A DNA stretch of 30,989 nt from Saccharothrix sp. ST-888 (GTDB taxonomy: Bacteria > Actinomycetota > Actinomycetes > Streptomycetales > Streptomycetaceae). The DNA is taken from assembly GCF_000955975.1 (NCBI RefSeq), contig NZ_JYJF01000090.1:1-30989 (forward strand), given 5' to 3'. Under the pieces are notes generated by a model. That model ran no database searches, was not told the origin of the DNA, and saw only the letters and a list, made by a program, of their open reading frames with translations. The stretch's first letter is position 1; the number at the start of each line of letters is the position of its first letter. Shown piece by piece: positions 1 to 8,149 of the stretch. The position numbers were made by a program, and so were the translations under genes.

Positions 1-2
1 GG

Positions 3-386
3 CACGGCGGCGGCGCCTTCTCCGGCAAGGACCCGTCCAAGGTCGACCGCTCCGCCGCCTACGCGATGCGCTGGGTGGCCAAGAACGTGGTCGCCGCCGA
101 CCTCGCCACCCGGTGCGAGGTCCAGGTCGCCTACGCCATCGGCAAGGCCGAGCCGGTCGGCCTGTTCGTGGAGACCTTCGGCACCGCGCGGGTGGCGCAG
201 AACCGCATCGAGCAGGCCATCGCCGAGGTCTTCGACCTGCGCCCGGCCGCCATCATCCGCGACCTGGACCTGCTGCGGCCGATCTACACGCAGACCGCCG
301 CCTACGGCCACTTCGGCCGCGTGCTGCCCGACTTCAGCTGGGAACGCACCGACCGCGCCGCGCGGCTGCGTGCGGCCGTCGGCTGA
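3..386 (+). CDS. metK: S-adenosylmethionine synthetase, C-terminal part
   Basis: This is the 3' end of methionine adenosyltransferase, the cytosolic enzyme that makes S-adenosylmethionine from methionine and ATP. The gene runs off the left edge, so only the last 127 codons are present. The frame opens with the glycine-rich loop HGGGAFSGKDPSKVDRS, a hallmark of the family's C-terminal domain. It continues through YAIGKAEPVG and ends with the typical YGHFGR tail. Adenosine kinase follows 28 bases after the stop on the same strand, so the two are probably co-transcribed as part of a methyl cycle unit. In many streptomycetes such pairs sit beside S-adenosylhomocysteine hydrolase, which would lie to the left of this window; that part is inference. 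Confidence 0.96.
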   Translation, partial: HGGGAFSGKDPSKVDRSAAYAMRWVAKNVVAADLATRCEVQVAYAIGKAEPVGLFVETFGTARVAQNRIEQAIAEVFDLRPAAIIRDLDLLRPIYTQTAAYGHFGRVLPDFSWERTDRAARLRAAVG

Positions 387-414
387 CTCCCGCCCGCTCC
401 CGAGGAGGGCCGCC

Positions 415-1398
415 GTGCGCATCGCCGTCACGGGTTCCATCGCCACCGACCACCTGATGGCCTACCCCGGCCGCTTCGCCGACCAACTGGTCGCCGGGCA
501 CCTGGACCGGGTCTCGCTCTCCTTCCTGGCCGACACCCTGGAGATCCGGCACGGCGGTGTGGCGGCGAACATCTCGGTCGGCCTCGGCCGGCTGGGGCTG
601 CGGCCCCTGCTGGTGGGCGCGGCCGGCGGTGACTTCGCCGAGTACCGCCGGTGGCTGGAGGCCAACGGCGTGGACACCGGGCCGGTCCGGGTCAGCGACT
701 CGCTGCACACCGCCCGCTTCGTGTGCACGACGGACGCCGAGCAGAACCAGATCGCCACCTTCTACCCGGGCGCCATGTCCGAGGCCCGGCAGATCGTCCT
801 GTCCGCGGTGGCGCAGCGCGCGCAGGGGCTGGACCTGGTGGTGGTCGCGCCGGGCGATCCGCAGGCGATGGTGCGCCACACCGAGGAGTGCCGAGGGCTG
901 GGGGTCCCCTTCGCGGCCGACCCGTCGCAGCAGCTCACGGGCCTGGCGGCGGAGGACGTCCGCCGACTGGTGGACGGCGCCCGGCTGCTGTTCGGCAACG
1001 AGTACGAGGCGGCGCTGCTCCAGCAGCGCACCGGCTGGGACGCGAGCGGACTGCTGGCCCGGGTCGGGGCCCGGGTGACGACACTCGGCCCGCAGGGCGT
1101 GCTGCTGGCCCGCCGCGGCGAGCCCGAGCTGCGGATCCCGGCCGTCCCGGCGGCCCGGGTCCTCGACCCGACCGGGGCGGGCGACGCCTTCCGGGCCGGG
1201 TTCCTGGCCGGCACGGCCTGGCACTGGCCCCTGGACCGGGCCGCCCAGCTCGGCTGCGCCATGGCCACGGCCGTGCTGGAGTCGGTCGGCACCCAGGAGT
1301 ACGAGCTGTCCGCCGCGGACCTGTCCCGCAGGATCGAGGCCTGCTACGGAACCCCGGCCGCCCGCGCGATCGCCCGCCGGCTGGCCGCCGTGCGGTGA
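415..1398 (+). CDS. adoK: Adenosine kinase (PfkB family)
   Basis: This PfkB-fold sugar kinase of 327 residues phosphorylates adenosine to AMP. It removes the adenosine released when S-adenosylhomocysteine is hydrolysed. The whole chain resembles the mycobacterial adenosine kinase AdoK as I remember it: the opening MRIAVTGSIATDHLM, FYPGAMSEAR near residue 117, and AADPSQQL near 167. The anion-hole and catalytic motif DPTGAGDAF lies at 251-259, with D257 the predicted base. The GTG start at 415 is chosen because GAGG lies a few bases upstream and the family begins MxIAVTGSIATDH; an upstream in-frame GTG/ATG would add residues overlapping metK. The gene lies directly downstream of metK, which supports a SAM-recycling role rather than generic sugar catabolism. 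Confidence 0.9.
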   Translation: MRIAVTGSIATDHLMAYPGRFADQLVAGHLDRVSLSFLADTLEIRHGGVAANISVGLGRLGLRPLLVGAAGGDFAEYRRWLEANGVDTGPVRVSDSLHTARFVCTTDAEQNQIATFYPGAMSEARQIVLSAVAQRAQGLDLVVVAPGDPQAMVRHTEECRGLGVPFAADPSQQLTGLAAEDVRRLVDGARLLFGNEYEAALLQQRTGWDASGLLARVGARVTTLGPQGVLLARRGEPELRIPAVPAARVLDPTGAGDAFRAGFLAGTAWHWPLDRAAQLGCAMATAVLESVGTQEYELSAADLSRRIEACYGTPAARAIARRLAAVR

Positions 1399-1418
1399 TC
1401 CGCCACGGCCGCACCGGC

Positions 1419-1446
1419 CCCGGGCGGCCGAAGCCGACCGCCCGGG
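1419..1446. terminator. Bidirectional hairpin terminator
   Basis: A perfect 9-bp inverted repeat (CCCGGGCGG / CCGCCCGGG) with a 10-base loop lies in the 60-base gap between the converging adenosine kinase and prenyl synthase genes. It has no T-run, as is usual for actinomycete terminators. Confidence 0.6.
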
Positions 1447-1458
1447 CCCGCCTGCGGT

Positions 1459-2547
1459 TCAGGCGACCGCCGCTGCGGCCATCCCCGCCCGCACCGGATC
1501 GGCGACCGCCAGCTCGGTCAGCGCCCGCCGGACCTCGTCGGCGATCGGAGCCTCGTCGAGCACCGACACCGCCTGCGCCCGGCGGTCCTCGATCATCGCC
1601 TCGATCGTCGCCCGCGCGCCGGTCTCCTCGACGACGGCGCGCAGCGCGGCGGCGCCCGTCTCGTCGAGGTCCGGGTCGCCGTGGTGGCGTTCGAACACCT
1701 TCAGCTGCGCGGGAGTTGCGCGCTCCATCGCCCAGGACAGCAGGATGGTCATGCATCCGTTGCGGAAGTCGTCGGTGCTGGACTTCCCGGTGAGCCGCTC
1801 GTCGCCGAACACGCCCAGCAGGTCGTCCTGGAGCTGGTACGCCTCACCCACCGCCTCGCCGAAGCGCTTGAAGGCCGAGATGACCTCGGCCGGCGCGTCC
1901 GCCAGTTCGGCGCCGAACTGCAGCGGGTACATGGTGTTCGACCGGGCGGTCTTCAGCAGGGCGACGTTCATCGCCTTGTCCAACGAGGGGGCGCGGCGGG
2001 CCCGTTCCGCCATGTCGAGGTACTGGCCCAGCCACACCTCGGACCGCAGCAGGTCGTTGGGCAGCCGGCGGGTGGCCAGCAGGCGCGGGTCCATCCCGCT
2101 GGCGAACATCAGCTCGTCCGACCAGGCCCAGGCGATGTCGGTCAGGCAGAGGGTCTGGACGAGCCCGTAGTGGTCCGGGTCCCCGTGCCAGCCCTGCTCC
2201 AGGTGCTGGTCGGCGAGGCGGCGGTGGAGGGCGGGCAGCCCCCGGCGGGTGTCGCTGCGGTCGAAGATGTCGTCGACTATGAGCGCCGCCCAGTGGAACA
2301 GTTCGAGGGCCGCGCCGACCGTGATGATCTCCGGGCAGTCCTCCCGGCCCCCCGCCTGCCAGCCCCAGTAGCACCACATGCCCTGCAGGCGCTTGCCCCC
2401 CTCCAGCACACAGTCCTTGATCAGGTGTGCGGCCTCGCCGGCCCGGAGCTCACCCAGCTCGACGATCTTCCGGTCGAGGAAGGTGGTGAGCTCGGCATCC
2501 ACCCGCGCGGGGATGTTCCGGGCGTGCGTGGTGGGGAAGGGTGTCAT
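1459..2547 (-). CDS. Polyprenyl diphosphate synthase (GGPP-synthase type)
   Basis: This is a class I trans-prenyltransferase of 362 residues that condenses allylic diphosphates with isopentenyl diphosphate to make C15-C20 or longer chains. Conserved elements visible: GGKR at 50-53 (diphosphate binding), the first Asp-rich motif DDIFD at 92-96 followed by RRG, and the second Asp region DDLLGVFGD near 241, the form usual in actinomycete GGPP synthases. The ATG at 2547 is preferred over the one at 2565 because AGGAG precedes it by 5 bases and the longer start lies over that site. A NUDIX gene lies 85 bases upstream in the same direction. No terpene cyclase is in the window, so the end product is unknown; chain length cannot be read reliably from the sequence. 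Confidence 0.88.
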   Translation of the reverse strand: MTPFPTTHARNIPARVDAELTTFLDRKIVELGELRAGEAAHLIKDCVLEGGKRLQGMWCYWGWQAGGREDCPEIITVGAALELFHWAALIVDDIFDRSDTRRGLPALHRRLADQHLEQGWHGDPDHYGLVQTLCLTDIAWAWSDELMFASGMDPRLLATRRLPNDLLRSEVWLGQYLDMAERARRAPSLDKAMNVALLKTARSNTMYPLQFGAELADAPAEVISAFKRFGEAVGEAYQLQDDLLGVFGDERLTGKSSTDDFRNGCMTILLSWAMERATPAQLKVFERHHGDPDLDETGAAALRAVVEETGARATIEAMIEDRRAQAVSVLDEAPIADEVRRALTELAVADPVRAGMAAAAVA

Positions 2548-2632
2548 GTCGGCTCCTGAGTCCATGGGTTCGTGGCCGGCGGCACGGGGGGCGGCCGGCT
2601 GCGTGCGGTGCGGTGGTCGCGTGCGGGTCTGC

Positions 2633-3100
2633 TCAGACCGGCTGGAGCGGCCCGTCCAGCCAACAGGTCTCGTACGCCTGTCCGTTGGCTCCGGCCCGGA
2701 TCGCGGCCGCGCTGATCGGGGAGATCGGCCGGGGCAGCCGGTCGGTCGGGAACCAGCCCAGCCGTCGGCACAGCTGGGGCTCCCGGTTGACCGGTGTGCC
2801 GGTCCAGCGCCGGGCGGTGAAGAAGGCGGTGAGCGCCCGGATCGAGGCGCCCTCGCGGTAGTCCACGGTCACCACGTGCCGGAGATCGGCCAGGTCGATG
2901 CCGAGGCCGAGTTCCTCGTGGGCCTCGCGCACCATCGCCTCCGGCAGCGTCTCGTCCGCCGCGAGGTGGCCGGCCGGGACGTGCCAGTAGCCGTCGGCCC
3001 ACCTGGTGCCGGAGCGCAGTGCCAGCAGCACCCGGCCGTCGGCGTCGTAGAGCAGCAGGTTGACGCCCAGTGAGGTCCGTTCCGGTTCCTGCGGTCTCAC
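2633..3100 (-). CDS. NUDIX hydrolase
   Basis: A small cytosolic NUDIX pyrophosphohydrolase of 155 residues. The full NUDIX box (G-x5-E-x7-REUxEExGU) is present: GHLAADE, a seven-residue spacer, then REAHEELGL, in a domain that begins GVNLLLYDADGRVLLALRSG. I chose the GTG at 3100, giving MRPQEPERTSLGVNLLL, because the domain starts about ten residues later and GAGAGG lies just upstream. An open frame extends to 3316, but those extra 72 codons look like non-coding sequence. The substrate cannot be told. Its position upstream of the prenyl synthase raises the possibility of a diphosphate-processing role, since NUDIX enzymes include IPP isomerase, but the protein is not IPP isomerase itself by its motifs. 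Confidence 0.82.
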   Translation of the reverse strand: MRPQEPERTSLGVNLLLYDADGRVLLALRSGTRWADGYWHVPAGHLAADETLPEAMVREAHEELGLGIDLADLRHVVTVDYREGASIRALTAFFTARRWTGTPVNREPQLCRRLGWFPTDRLPRPISPISAAAIRAGANGQAYETCWLDGPLQPV

Positions 3101-3642
3101 AGCACACCTCTCCACTTCCGTTGATTGGCCGAAAGACGCTGCCGATTCACGGAACCGGTGCAGTTTCCTCCCTGCTGCTGCACGGGATACGGGGACTGCT
3201 TCGGCTCCGATGCTGGAACGGAATCGGCGGTCTCGGCCCTGAGCTGCCCCGTTGGTGCCCATTACGCCATGTCTGAAACCGTCCGCACCAGGGTTGTCGA
3301 GCAGGAGCGGGCTCAAGTCGCCTCAAACCGAAAGGATTGAGCCAGATTGTGGCAGGTTCAGTTCAGGCGCCCTGAGCTCCGGCGACAACCGCCCTGGCCG
3401 GAGGACAATCTGATCAATGATCAAGTCAAGGGCGAACATGGCCGATTGTTGTGGCCGACAGCACGGGTCCCGCTATGATCCGTGTGGCGCAAACGTTGTG
3501 TACCGATTGAGCTGGATTGCCCCGAGGCGTCCCGGTTGATCCTGCCGATGCCCGCACTGCGGTCCAGCCGGCCGACCCGCCTCCGAGACCGGAGGCGTGC
3601 GCCACCCTTCGCCCGATGGTCGTCAACTCCCCGAGGATGCAG
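3101..3642. other. Divergent intergenic region with possible conservon promoter
   Basis: About 540 bases separate the NUDIX gene from the conservon and contain no credible gene; base composition is markedly more A+T-rich than the flanks. Two TGATCA palindromes separated by one A lie at 3411-3423. A TATGAT hexamer at 3474-3479, with TTGTGG 19 bases upstream, is a tolerable sigma-70-type promoter facing cvnA and would leave a leader of roughly 155 bases. Both calls are by eye and tentative. Confidence 0.35.
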
Positions 3643-5145
3643 ATGGTTCGCGCTGGATCACCACCTGGAAGCGAACGAGTAGCCTCCGCTGCCATGTGGG
3701 TGCTTCCTCCCGCGGTGCTGGCCGCTTTCGTCTCGGTCGCGGTGTACGCCGTGCCCACGGGCTCCCGGACGGCGGTCTACCTGTGCGGAGCGGCAGTCGC
3801 CGCAGCCGTGGCCCTCGCCGTGGCGGAGGCGGCGCGGCGCTCGCGCGCGGCGGCCGCCGCCCGGGCACAGGCCGCCGAACTCGGCCACCGGATCGCCGAT
3901 CTGGAAGGCCAGTGGCGGCAGCGGATAGTCGAGCACGAGGCCGAGACGGTCCGGCTGGCCGAGGTCGTCCTGCCGGAGGCCATAGCCCGGATCCAGAGCG
4001 GTGGTTCGTCCGGGGACGTCCTGCGCGGCTCCGCCGGCCAGGCCGGCCCCGACCCGCAGTTCCGGGCCGCCCACCAGACCCTGCTGAGCGCCGTGGTCGA
4101 CGCCGTGCAGGCCGAGGAGGACCTCCGCGACTCGGCACAGCGCTCCTTCGTCAACATCGCCCGCCGGGTGCAGGCGATCGTCCACCAGCAGGCCCAGGAC
4201 CTGCGGCAGATGCAGGACCGGCACGGCCGTGACCCCGAGGTGTTCGGCGACCTGCTGCACCTGGACCACGGCACCGCGCTCATCGGCCGGCTGGCCGACA
4301 GCATCGCGGTACTGGGCGGCGCCCGGCCGGGCCGCCAGTGGCACCGTCCCATTCCGCTCTTCAGCGTGCTGCGCGGCGCCATGTCACGGATCGTCGACTA
4401 CCAGCGGGTCGACCTCCACTCGGTGTCCGAGGTCGCCGTGGTCGGACCGGCGGTCGAGCCGCTGATCCACGCGCTCGCCGAGCTGCTGGACAACGCCACC
4501 CGCTACTCCCCGCCGCACACCCGCGTCCACCTGACCGCCATCGAGATCCCCTCCGGGATCGCGGTCGAGATCGAGGACAGCGGCGTCGGCCTGAGCGAGG
4601 AGGCCCGCCGCCGGGTCGAGCGCGTGCTGTCCGACGCCCCCACCGGGCTGGACCTCGCCGACCTCGGTGAGGCACCCCGACTCGGCCTGTCCGTGGTCGG
4701 CCGCCTCGCCCGGACCAACAACTTCCGGGTGTCCCTGCGTCCTTCCGCGTACGCCGGGGTCCGCGCGGTGCTGGTCATCCCGTCGGACCTGATCACCACC
4801 GTCCCGGCGACCGCACCCCTTTCCGGAAACGCCGGTGTGCCTGCCGCCCGGCAGCTGCGCGGCCCGCAGCCGATGATGGCCGGAGACTTCGTGGACGAGC
4901 CGTCCGAGGTGGAGCGCAACGCACACGGGCTGCCCCAGCGGCGCCGGCGCACGGTGCCCGTCGTCCCGGCCGGGCCGCGGTCCGTGACCGGACCGGCCGC
5001 TGCTCCCCGGGCCCAGCCGCCGGCGGCTCCGCCGGTCGAGCCCGGCCTGTGGATGGCAGCCTTCCAGAACGGCGTGTCCGGCGGGAGCGGCACCACCGCT
5101 CCCGACCGCGCCGCCAGTGACGAGTCGTCAGACAAGGGTGAATAG
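3643..5145 (+). CDS. cvnA: Conservon protein CvnA, membrane sensor-kinase-like ATPase
   Basis: This is the first gene of a conservon, the four-gene cassette that in streptomycetes encodes a membrane-associated complex resembling a eukaryotic G-protein-coupled system. The protein (500 residues) begins with hydrophobic segments at about 18-60, followed by an Ala/Arg/Glu-rich likely coiled coil. The HisKA-like region carries a histidine in LLHLDHG (H209). The HATPase domain has an N-box (ELLDNATRYSPP, N284), EDSGVGL and GLSVVGRLA. The C-terminal 110 residues are Pro/Ala-rich and probably disordered. The ATG at 3643 is preferred because GAGG precedes it by 6 bases; the frame stays open upstream to 3517, and ATG 3694 is an alternative. 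The stop is 2 bases before cvnB. Periplasmic sensing is minimal, so the stimulus is unknown. Confidence 0.88.
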   Translation: MVRAGSPPGSERVASAAMWVLPPAVLAAFVSVAVYAVPTGSRTAVYLCGAAVAAAVALAVAEAARRSRAAAAARAQAAELGHRIADLEGQWRQRIVEHEAETVRLAEVVLPEAIARIQSGGSSGDVLRGSAGQAGPDPQFRAAHQTLLSAVVDAVQAEEDLRDSAQRSFVNIARRVQAIVHQQAQDLRQMQDRHGRDPEVFGDLLHLDHGTALIGRLADSIAVLGGARPGRQWHRPIPLFSVLRGAMSRIVDYQRVDLHSVSEVAVVGPAVEPLIHALAELLDNATRYSPPHTRVHLTAIEIPSGIAVEIEDSGVGLSEEARRRVERVLSDAPTGLDLADLGEAPRLGLSVVGRLARTNNFRVSLRPSAYAGVRAVLVIPSDLITTVPATAPLSGNAGVPAARQLRGPQPMMAGDFVDEPSEVERNAHGLPQRRRRTVPVVPAGPRSVTGPAAAPRAQPPAAPPVEPGLWMAAFQNGVSGGSGTTAPDRAASDESSDKGE

Positions 5146-5147
5146 CA

Positions 5148-5555
5148 ATGATGCACCACCGGCCCAACATCGACTGGATGCTCAAGGATCTGGCGATGAG
5201 CGTTCCGCAGACCCGCCACGTGGTGGTTCTGTCGTCGGACGGCCTGCGGATGGCTCAGTACGGCACCGACACCGACACGGCGGACCGGCTCGCGGCGGCA
5301 TGCGCGGGCCTGCAGAGCCTGTCGACCGCCGTGGCCGCCGAGTTCCCGCACGGCGACGGCCGGATGCGGCTGGTGGTGATCGAGGTCGGTGGCGGCTTCT
5401 TCTACCTGATGGCGGCCGGCGCCGGAGCGTACCTGGCGGTACTGGCGGACGACGGTGTGGACCCGGGTTTGATCGGCCAGTGCATGCGTGACCTGGTGGC
5501 GAGGATCGGCGAGCATCTGACCAGTCCGCCCCGAGTCGACGGGTTGGCCGGATGA
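5148..5555 (+). CDS. cvnB: Conservon protein CvnB, roadblock/LC7
   Basis: A roadblock/LC7-domain protein of 135 residues. In conservons and in the related MglA/MglB system such proteins bind the partner small GTPase and affect its nucleotide state. The domain starts at once (NIDWMLKDLAMSVPQTRHVVVLSSDGL) and holds the usual alternating strands, MRLVVIEVGGGFFYLMAAG and AYLAVLADD. It starts 2 bases after the cvnA stop and its last codons overlap the start of cvnC (ATGA), which points to translational coupling. Length and order match CvnB in other streptomycetes. No catalytic residues are expected. Confidence 0.92.
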   Translation: MMHHRPNIDWMLKDLAMSVPQTRHVVVLSSDGLRMAQYGTDTDTADRLAAACAGLQSLSTAVAAEFPHGDGRMRLVVIEVGGGFFYLMAAGAGAYLAVLADDGVDPGLIGQCMRDLVARIGEHLTSPPRVDGLAG

Positions 5556-5911
5556 CGTTACCGAACCAGCGCTGGCACAACTCCGGCCCGGAGCGCCTCT
5601 ACGTCATCACGGCCGGCCGCAGCCGACCGCCCGAGGAGGCCGTGGTCGACCTGGTGACGCTGATCGTGGCCCGCGCCACTCCGCAGCCGAGCATGCAGCC
5701 GGAGCACGCCGCGATCCTGCGGATGTGCCACGCCCCGCTCTCGGTGGCGGAGATCTCGGCGCACCTCTCGCTGCCGATGAGCGTGGTGACCGTGCTGCTC
5801 GCCGACCTGCTGGCCACCGACCGTGTGGAGGCCCGGGCCCCGATCCAGGCGGCACGGCTGCCGGACCTCGAACTGCTGGAAGCGGTGATGCATGGACTAC
5901 AGAGACTCTGA
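5552..5911 (+). CDS. cvnC: Conservon protein CvnC, DUF742
   Basis: A DUF742 protein of 119 residues, the third conservon component. It contains a winged-helix-like core seen here as CHAPLSVAEISAHLSLPMSVVTVLLADLL, followed by the end LELLEAVMHGLQRL. Its start overlaps the cvnB stop by 4 bases and its end overlaps cvnD by 20 bases, so the four genes must be translated together. The opening SGPERLYVITAGRSRPPE corresponds to the PxRPY(V/T)xTxGR motif of the family. It is thought to contact the other conservon proteins at the membrane rather than act as a free DNA-binding regulator; its precise role is not established. Confidence 0.9.
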   Translation: MTLPNQRWHNSGPERLYVITAGRSRPPEEAVVDLVTLIVARATPQPSMQPEHAAILRMCHAPLSVAEISAHLSLPMSVVTVLLADLLATDRVEARAPIQAARLPDLELLEAVMHGLQRL

Positions 5912-6530
5912 GACGGACGCCGAGCCCCGCGGGTTCGTCGAACCCGGTCAGGTGCAGACCCTGGCGGCCAGTACCACGGCCGCCGTCAAGGTGGTCATAG
6001 TGGGCGGGTTCGGGGTCGGCAAGACCACGCTCGTCGGCGCGCTGAGCGAGATCCGGCCGCTGACCACCGAGGAGACGATGACCCAGGCCGGGGTCGGCGT
6101 GGACGATGTCGCGGGCGTCGAGCGCAAGACCTCCACCACCGTCGCGATGGACTTCGGCCGGATCAGCCTCAACGAGCAGCTGGTGCTGTACCTGTTCGGC
6201 ACCCCCGGGCAGGAGCGGTTCTGGTTCCTGTGGAACGGCCTCTTCGACGGCGCGCTCGGCGCGGTCGTCCTGGTCGACACCCGCCGGCTGGAGGTCAGCT
6301 TCGACGTGATCGGGCGGCTGGAGGAGCGCGGCGTGCCGTTCGTGGTGGCCGTCAACGCCTTCCCGCAGGCGCCGGTCCACCCGGTCGCGGAGCTGCGCGC
6401 GTCCCTCGACCTGCCCGACTCGGTCCCGATAGTGGACTGCGATGCACGGGACCGCGGCTCCTGCCGTGACGTCCTGCTGACCCTGATGCGCTACCTGCAC
6501 ACCCTCGCCGCCTCCCCGGAGCAATCGTGA
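5892..6530 (+). CDS. cvnD: Conservon protein CvnD, Ras-like small GTPase
   Basis: A small GTPase of 212 residues, the switch protein of the conservon. The P-loop GGFGVGKTT is at 38-46 and the G3 motif GTPGQE at 103-108. The G4 position holds VNAF (154-157) instead of NKxD, as is usual in this bacterial family, which affects how guanine is recognised. A CDARD segment near 183 stands where G5 is expected. The start lies inside the end of cvnC, and the stop overlaps the following P450 start by 4 bases, so the GTPase and the P450 are translationally coupled. Functional output probably passes through complex formation with CvnA-C; how the P450 is affected is unknown. Confidence 0.93.
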   Translation: MDYRDSETDAEPRGFVEPGQVQTLAASTTAAVKVVIVGGFGVGKTTLVGALSEIRPLTTEETMTQAGVGVDDVAGVERKTSTTVAMDFGRISLNEQLVLYLFGTPGQERFWFLWNGLFDGALGAVVLVDTRRLEVSFDVIGRLEERGVPFVVAVNAFPQAPVHPVAELRASLDLPDSVPIVDCDARDRGSCRDVLLTLMRYLHTLAASPEQS

Positions 6531-7999
6531 CGACCCTTCCCCCCGACCACACGGCGGCCGGTTCGGCCTTCGTCCCGCCCCCGGGGTGCCCGGCGCACGC
6601 CGCCGGGGCCGGCGGACACCTGCCGACCGCGGCGAGCCTCGGTGTGACACCGCTGTACGGCCCCGTCGCGGAGGCCGACCCGATGGGCCTGTACGAGCAA
6701 CTGCGGGCCCAGCACGGCCCGGTGGCCCCGGTGCTGCTGGACGGCGGGGTGCCGGCCTGGCTGGTGCTCGGCTACCGGGAGAACGTCGAGGTGACCCGTG
6801 CACCCACCCGGTTCTCCCGCGACCCCCGGCTCTGGCGGGACTGGCAGGAAGGGCGGATCGCCCCGGACTCCCCGCTGCTGCCGATGATGGGCTGGCGGCC
6901 CGACTGCGTCTCGGCCGACGGGCAGGAGCACCAGCGCCTGCGCGCGGCGGTGACCGAGAGCCTGGGCCAGTTCGACCGCCGCGGGATACGCCGCCACGTC
7001 CAGCGCTATGCCAACCAGCTGATCGACGGCTTCTGCGCGGACGGCAGCACCGAACTGCTGAGCAGGTACGCGCAGCACGTGCCCATGCTGGTGCTGACCC
7101 ACCTCTTCGGCCTGCCGGAAGAGGCCGGACCAGAGCTGGTCGAGGCCAGCGCGGCCCTGATCAAGGGCAACGAGAAGGCGGTGTCCGGCAACCAGTTCAT
7201 CCTGGACACCCTGCGGCAGCTGGTCGAGGACAAGCACGCCAACCCGGGCCGCGACTTCGCGTCGGCACTGATCGGCCACCCCGCCGAACTCACCGACGAC
7301 GAGGTCCAGCACCACCTCCGGCTGGTCATGCTGGCGACCAACGAGACCACCACCAACCTGATCGCGAACACCCTCAGGATGGTGCTCACCGACTCCCGCT
7401 TCCACGCCTCGCTGACCGGCGGACTGATGACCGTCTCGGAGGCGGTCGAGCAGGTGCTCTGGGACGAGCCGCCGCTGATGGTCTGTCCGGGCCGCTGGGC
7501 GACCGGCGACACCGAGCTCGCCGACCGCCACATCAAGGCGGGCGACCTGCTGCTGCTCGGTCTGGCCGCCGGGAACGTCGACCCGGCCGTCCGCCCCGAC
7601 CCGACCGCCCGGCTCCACGGCAACCGCTCCCACCTCGCCTTCAGTCGGGGGCCGCACGAGTGCCCCGGCCAGGACATCGGCCGGGCCATCACCGACTCCG
7701 CCGTCGAGACCCTGCTGACCCGGCTTCCGGACGTCCAACTGGCCGTTCATGAAGCCGAGTTGAGCTGGACCTCGTCGACCTGGGCACGGCACCTGAACGC
7801 GCTGCCCGTCCAGTTCGCCGTCAAGCCGCCCACCCCGGGCCGGCCGGCTGCCGAGCAGGAGCCCGCGCCGACGCCTGCCTCTGCCCCGGCCCCTGCTTCG
7901 GTCCCTGCCCCTGCCCCGGCAGCCGTCGAACAGCAGAGCCGGGCCCCGCAGCAGACGTCGCCGTGGGGATGGCTCACCGGCTGGCTGCGGCGGCGCTGA
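6527..7999 (+). CDS. cvnE: Cytochrome P450, CYP157-like, without ExxR motif
   Basis: A P450 of 490 residues coupled to cvnD by a 4-base overlap. The heme-binding loop FSRGPHECPG is intact (Cys379), and the I-helix reads MLATNETTTN. The K-helix motif ExxR, almost universal in P450s, is replaced by QVLW (309-312) in the context AVEQVLWDEPP. Loss of ExxR in just this way is the known hallmark of the CYP157 family, whose members sit beside conservons in Streptomyces. In the known cases a CYP154 gene often follows; none does here, since the next gene is a convergent ribokinase. After the catalytic domain, near residue 433, come some 40 Pro/Ala/Gln-rich residues ending in WGWLTGWLRRR, an unusual C-terminal extension that could contact a membrane or partner. 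The substrate is unknown. Confidence 0.88.
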   Translation: MTTLPPDHTAAGSAFVPPPGCPAHAAGAGGHLPTAASLGVTPLYGPVAEADPMGLYEQLRAQHGPVAPVLLDGGVPAWLVLGYRENVEVTRAPTRFSRDPRLWRDWQEGRIAPDSPLLPMMGWRPDCVSADGQEHQRLRAAVTESLGQFDRRGIRRHVQRYANQLIDGFCADGSTELLSRYAQHVPMLVLTHLFGLPEEAGPELVEASAALIKGNEKAVSGNQFILDTLRQLVEDKHANPGRDFASALIGHPAELTDDEVQHHLRLVMLATNETTTNLIANTLRMVLTDSRFHASLTGGLMTVSEAVEQVLWDEPPLMVCPGRWATGDTELADRHIKAGDLLLLGLAAGNVDPAVRPDPTARLHGNRSHLAFSRGPHECPGQDIGRAITDSAVETLLTRLPDVQLAVHEAELSWTSSTWARHLNALPVQFAVKPPTPGRPAAEQEPAPTPASAPAPASVPAPAPAAVEQQSRAPQQTSPWGWLTGWLRRR

Positions 8000-8004
8000 C
8001 CGCC

Positions 8005-8077
8005 GGGCGGCTCCGCCGGCACGGCTCGGGCACCATCCACTCGGGTGGTGCCCGGCGGCCGGCCGGCGGAGCCGCCC
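8005..8077. terminator. Nested bidirectional terminator hairpin
   Basis: A perfect 16-bp inverted repeat (8005-8020 with 8062-8077, GGGCGGCTCCGCCGGC and its complement) encloses a second stem, GGGCACCATCC / GGGTGGTGCCC. It lies between the converging P450 and ribokinase genes and starts 6 bases after the P450 stop. Confidence 0.75.
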
Positions 8078-8149
8078 AGCAGGACACCCCGCACCGCACC
8101 AGCACGGCGGCGTACGGCCGGGCCGCCCCGGTCCGGACGACCGGACGTG

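Noticed and set aside
334..1224. Long minus-strand open frame opposite adenosine kinase
   Set aside because: Shadow of the adoK gene in high-GC DNA; Arg/Pro/Gly/Ala-rich with no motif.
1459..2547. Encapsulin cargo prenyltransferase
   Set aside because: There is no long disordered N-terminal extension and no encapsulin gene nearby.
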